A stretch of 23,232 bases of DNA from an uncultured Faecalibacterium sp. GTDB lineage: Bacteria; Bacillota; Clostridia; Oscillospirales; Ruminococcaceae. The DNA lies in NCBI GenBank assembly GCA_900772565.1, contig CAAHET010000159.1, positions 1-23,232 of the forward strand. Reading direction: 5' to 3'. Of this stretch, positions 20,788 through 23,232 are shown in pieces; within the stretch, counting starts at the first letter, position 1; each line of letters begins with the position of its first letter. A program made the translations under genes and the position numbers. Below the pieces are notes generated by a model. That model had not been told where the DNA came from. It ran no database searches and was given only the letters and a program-made list of their open reading frames with translations.

Positions 20788-21363
20788 TTACACCTTTGCT
20801 TCCTCAGCAGGTGCAGCTTCGGCGGCTTCCTCGGCAGCGGCAGGGGCTTCCTGCACAGGCTCAGCCACCGGCTCGACAGCGGGCTGTGCAGCCTCGATAA
20901 CGGGCTGCTCCGGTTTTTCGGCGGGAGCTTCCACAGCTTCAGCGGTTTCGGCCGGAGCGGTTTCGGCTGCATCTGCCGGGGCTTCGGCGGGCTGCTCAGG
21001 CAGCTCCTCCACAGCATCCTCGGTCAGGTCGGTGATCTCCTCGATCTCAACCTGCTTTTTAGCAGCCTCTTCCTTGCTGGTCTTGCCAATGCCGGTAAAG
21101 CTCTTGGTCACATCCCGCATACTGCTGTCGATATCCTTCTTGATATCGGTCAGGGGGGCAACAGCCTCCTTCAGGGGTGCCTGGATCTCGTTCAGGGGCT
21201 CTACCACATTCTTCTGGATCTCTTCAGAAGCAGCGCCGGTGTATTTCTTCAGCTCACGGAGCATCTTGCCGATCTTTTTAGCATAGACAGGCAGCTGATC
21301 CGGGCCGATGAACACAAACGCCACGATGACGATGACGATAAGTTCCCAAAAACCAATTTTCAT
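20788..21363 (-). CDS. TatA/TatB-family protein with a long acidic Ala/Pro/Glu tail (TatB-like)
   Basis: This 191-residue protein starts with the TatA/B fold: a membrane helix MKIGFWELIVIVIVAFVFIG, then GPDQLPVYAKKIGKMLRELK, a hinge-plus-amphipathic-helix element closer to TatB (Glu near residue 7, 'GP..LP') than to TatA. A long helix follows to about residue 120. The last 70 residues are low complexity, made of Ala, Glu and Pro repeats (EAPAD, APAE, EPVAEPVQ). AAAGGAA precedes the ATG at 21363. It is the first gene of the tat operon, so a three-component TatB-A-C system is likely. Bacillus-type Tat systems have only TatA and TatC, and the function of the long tail is unknown. Confidence 0.88.
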   Translation of the reverse strand: MKIGFWELIVIVIVAFVFIGPDQLPVYAKKIGKMLRELKKYTGAASEEIQKNVVEPLNEIQAPLKEAVAPLTDIKKDIDSSMRDVTKSFTGIGKTSKEEAAKKQVEIEEITDLTEDAVEELPEQPAEAPADAAETAPAETAEAVEAPAEKPEQPVIEAAQPAVEPVAEPVQEAPAAAEEAAEAAPAEEAKV

Positions 21364-21556
21364 AAGTAACGTTTCCTTTCCTGTACCAAGGGCGCTTCCA
21401 AGGCCGCTGCACACCACAGCAGTCTGTGCGTTTTGCCCTTTTTGGCGGGGATTCGGCGCACTGCGCGCCTTTGTTGCCCTATGTATACCGAAAAGTGGTG
21501 TACTGAATGTTAATATATTATTAATATTTTATGAACAGGTGCGCAAATAACCTGTT

Positions 21557-21585
21557 TTAATCAACAAATCATATTTTGCTGTCAA
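21557..21585 (-). promoter_or_regulatory. Candidate promoter of the tat operon
   Basis: The 21418-21719 gap holds no gene. On the minus strand a perfect TTGACA (21585-21580) has only a weak -10-like GATTAA (21562-21557) at 17 bases. The following 60 bases are very AT-rich (TATTAATAATATATTAAC). A second TATACAT (21487-21481) lacks a -35. Which is used cannot be decided. Confidence 0.35.
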
Positions 21586-21643
21586 GTTATTACATTTTGG
21601 ATAGGATACAACAGAGGATTGCCCGCAGCCTGTGCCGGAAAAG

Positions 21644-21684
21644 GCAAAAGCCCCGCAGGGCACTGTGCACTGCAGGGCTTTTGC
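21644..21684 (-). terminator. Terminator of the alcohol dehydrogenase gene
   Basis: GCAAAAGCCC (21644-21653) pairs with GGGCTTTTGC (21675-21684), and GCAG/CTGC extends the stem inward with one bulge. On the minus strand a T-rich run (CTTTTCC) follows. It lies about 36 bases after the dehydrogenase stop. Confidence 0.75.
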
Positions 21685-21719
21685 GCATAGGGAAGGAGGT
21701 GTAATAAAGAAAGGATAGA

Positions 21720-22937
21720 TCAGAAATCCACCTCAGTATCGTAGTAGCAGCACTTGAGCAGCTTTTCCATCTCTTCCTGACTGGGCTGGCGGGGATTAGA
21801 GCCGGTGCAGGCGTCAGCGATGGCGTTCTTGGCGATCTCGGGCAGACGCTCCAAGAACACTTCCTCCGGCACAAAGCCCTGCTCCGTGGGGTAAGAGTCC
21901 GGGCCGTAGTGCTGGATGCAGTGGGGGATGTTCAGCGCATCGTTCATGCCGCGCAGATACTCGATGAGCAAGCCGACCTTTTCGTCATCGTTTGCGCCGC
22001 CCAGCTTCATCTCGTCTGCGATGACGCCGTAGCGCTTCTTGGCTTCGGAATCCTTGGCGTTGAAGGCGATGACCTTGGGCAGGTACATGGCGTTGGCAGC
22101 GCCGTGGATGATGTGTGCGCCGTAGTCTGCAAAGGCAGCGCCGGTCTTGTGTGCCATGGAGTGCACGATGCCCAGCAGCGCGTTGGAGAAGGCCATACCG
22201 GCAAGGCACTGGGCGTTGTGCATGGAGTCGCGCTTAGACATATCGCCGTTGTAGCTGTCCACCAGATCGCCCTGGATCATGCGGATGGCAAAGATGGCCA
22301 GCGGGTCGGTGTAGTCGCAGTGTGCGGTGGAAACGTAAGCCTCCACAGCGTGGGTCATGGCGTCCATACCGGTGTGGGCCACCAGCTTCTTGGGCATAGT
22401 CTCAGCCAGATCGGGGTCAACGATCGCCACATCCGGGGTGATTTCAAAATCCGCGATGGGGTACTTGATGCCCTTCTGGTAGTCGGTGATGATGGAGAAG
22501 GCGGTCACCTCGGTAGCGGTGCCGGAGGTGGAGGAAATGGCGCAGAAGTGTGCCTTGCGGCGCAGCGGCGGGATGCCGAACACCTTGCACATCTCCTCAA
22601 AGGTGATCTCGGGGTACTCGTACTTGATCCACATGGCCTTGGCTGCATCGATGGGAGAGCCGCCGCCCATGGCAATGATCCAGTCAGGCTCAAACTTCAG
22701 CATGGCTTCGGCACCGCGCATGACGGTCTCCACGGAAGGATCGGGTTCGATGCCCTCGAACAGCTCCACCTCCATGCCGGCTTCCTTCAGGTATTCCACC
22801 GCACGATCCAAGAAGCCGAAGCGCTTCATGGAGCCGCCGCCGACACAGATCATTGCCTTTTTGCCGGTGAAGGACTTCAGCGCTTCCAAAGCGCCCTTGC
22901 CATGGTACAGATCACGGGGCAAAGTAAAACGAGCCAT
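21720..22937 (-). CDS. Iron-containing alcohol dehydrogenase
   Basis: This 405-residue enzyme of the group III metal-dependent alcohol dehydrogenases is close in pattern to clostridial butanol/propanol dehydrogenases and the C-terminal half of AdhE. It has the NAD(P)-binding MGGGSPIDAAKAMW (near residue 92-105), ISSTSGTATEVT (near 140), and metal ligands in IVDPDL (Asp), GMDAMTHAVEAYVS (His) and GIVHSMAHKTGA (two His). Ethanol, butanol or a related alcohol/aldehyde pair is the likely substrate, serving NADH disposal in fermentation. GGAGGT lies 7 bases before the ATG at 22937. It is a single gene with a good promoter and a possible leader hairpin. Confidence 0.95.
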   Translation of the reverse strand: MARFTLPRDLYHGKGALEALKSFTGKKAMICVGGGSMKRFGFLDRAVEYLKEAGMEVELFEGIEPDPSVETVMRGAEAMLKFEPDWIIAMGGGSPIDAAKAMWIKYEYPEITFEEMCKVFGIPPLRRKAHFCAISSTSGTATEVTAFSIITDYQKGIKYPIADFEITPDVAIVDPDLAETMPKKLVAHTGMDAMTHAVEAYVSTAHCDYTDPLAIFAIRMIQGDLVDSYNGDMSKRDSMHNAQCLAGMAFSNALLGIVHSMAHKTGAAFADYGAHIIHGAANAMYLPKVIAFNAKDSEAKKRYGVIADEMKLGGANDDEKVGLLIEYLRGMNDALNIPHCIQHYGPDSYPTEQGFVPEEVFLERLPEIAKNAIADACTGSNPRQPSQEEMEKLLKCCYYDTEVDF

Positions 22938-22959
22938 AATGTAAACCTCCAAAAATATC

Positions 22960-22983
22960 ACGGCACACGCAGCGCTGTACCGT
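22960..22983 (-). promoter_or_regulatory. Leader hairpin / operator-like palindrome before the alcohol dehydrogenase gene
   Basis: On the minus strand ACGGTACA and TGTGCCGT flank 8 central bases (GCGCTGCG) and pair over 8 positions with one G-U. It lies between the predicted transcription start (about 22995) and the ribosome binding site, with no T-tract, so it is not a terminator. It could be an operator or an mRNA structure. Confidence 0.4.
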
Positions 22984-23000
22984 AGTTTATTATTATGTTA

Positions 23001-23029
23001 ATTATATAACAATTTAGAGGCGGCTTCAA
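23001..23029 (-). promoter_or_regulatory. Promoter of the alcohol dehydrogenase gene
   Basis: On the minus strand TTGAAG (23029-23024) and TATAAT (23006-23001) are separated by 17 bases. Transcription should start near 22995, giving a leader of about 58 bases. Confidence 0.75.
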
Positions 23030-23106
23030 TTGACGTACCGGGAGAAAAAGCCGTTCTATTTTGGGCGGAATCCACAAACAGAAGGATGCAACAGCCGGCA
23101 GCACTG

Positions 23107-23152
23107 GAAAAACACAAAAAGACACCCTGAAGTCCTAAGACTTCAGGGTGTC
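23107..23152 (-). terminator. Intrinsic terminator of tRNA-Thr
   Basis: A perfect 14-base stem, GACACCCTGAAGTC (23121-23134) with its complement (23139-23152), has a 4-base loop. On the minus strand it is followed by TTTTTGTGTTTTT. It begins 5 bases after the encoded CCA of the tRNA. Confidence 0.93.
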
Positions 23153-23157
23153 TGAGC

Positions 23158-23232
<75 letters not shown>

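Overview
The window looks like chromosomal DNA from a Gram-positive gut Clostridium, most like Faecalibacterium or a close relative in the Oscillospiraceae/Ruminococcaceae. This is inferred from GC-rich coding DNA with AT-rich promoters, strong GGAGG-type ribosome binding sites, occasional TTG/GTG starts, a Firmicutes-type MscL with a zinc ribbon, a DUF1653 protein, a Tat locus and an iron-type alcohol dehydrogenase. I ran no database search, so the genus is a guess. No phage, insertion-sequence, plasmid or CRISPR genes are visible. The window is bounded by two minus-strand tRNA genes: Leu(CAG), cut at the left edge, and Thr(GGT), missing one base at the right edge.

Layout. 1-1633: tRNA-Leu (-), then a DUF3592 membrane protein and a shortened trigger-factor-like protein (+). 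1691-5202: a two-gene heterodimeric ABC exporter (-), sharing a bidirectional terminator with the preceding + genes. 5312-5452: a composite palindromic repeat. 5544-8856: an SseB/Sel1 fusion protein, an atypical Hsp70 and a small DUF1653 protein (+). 8945-10628: a secreted protein of unknown function and MscL (+). 10781-12328: a Tat-exported alkaline phosphatase (-). 12637-15231: a Cof-type HAD phosphatase, a DEDDh exonuclease with a zinc ribbon, and a VTT/DedA-like membrane protein (+). 15305-19407: a three-gene minus-strand operon of a leucine-rich-repeat protein, a von Willebrand A protein with a degenerate metallopeptidase-like domain, and a MoxR-type AAA+ ATPase. 19683-21363: tatB-like, tatA and tatC (-). 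21720-22937: an iron-containing alcohol dehydrogenase (-).

How the genes work together. The two ABC subunits have complementary degenerate motifs, so they should form one asymmetric exporter. The Tat locus provides the route for the alkaline phosphatase, which carries a clear twin-arginine signal. The MoxR/VWA/LRR operon has the logic of a AAA+ chaperone acting with a VWA adaptor on a third, repeat-containing partner; it is the best candidate here for an undercharacterised system. The Hsp70 is not in a grpE/dnaJ/hrcA cluster. It follows an SseB/Sel1 protein, which suggests a specialised Hsp70 with its own partner. A trigger-factor relative lacking both the ribosome-docking signature and the PPIase domain is a third unusual folding-related gene.
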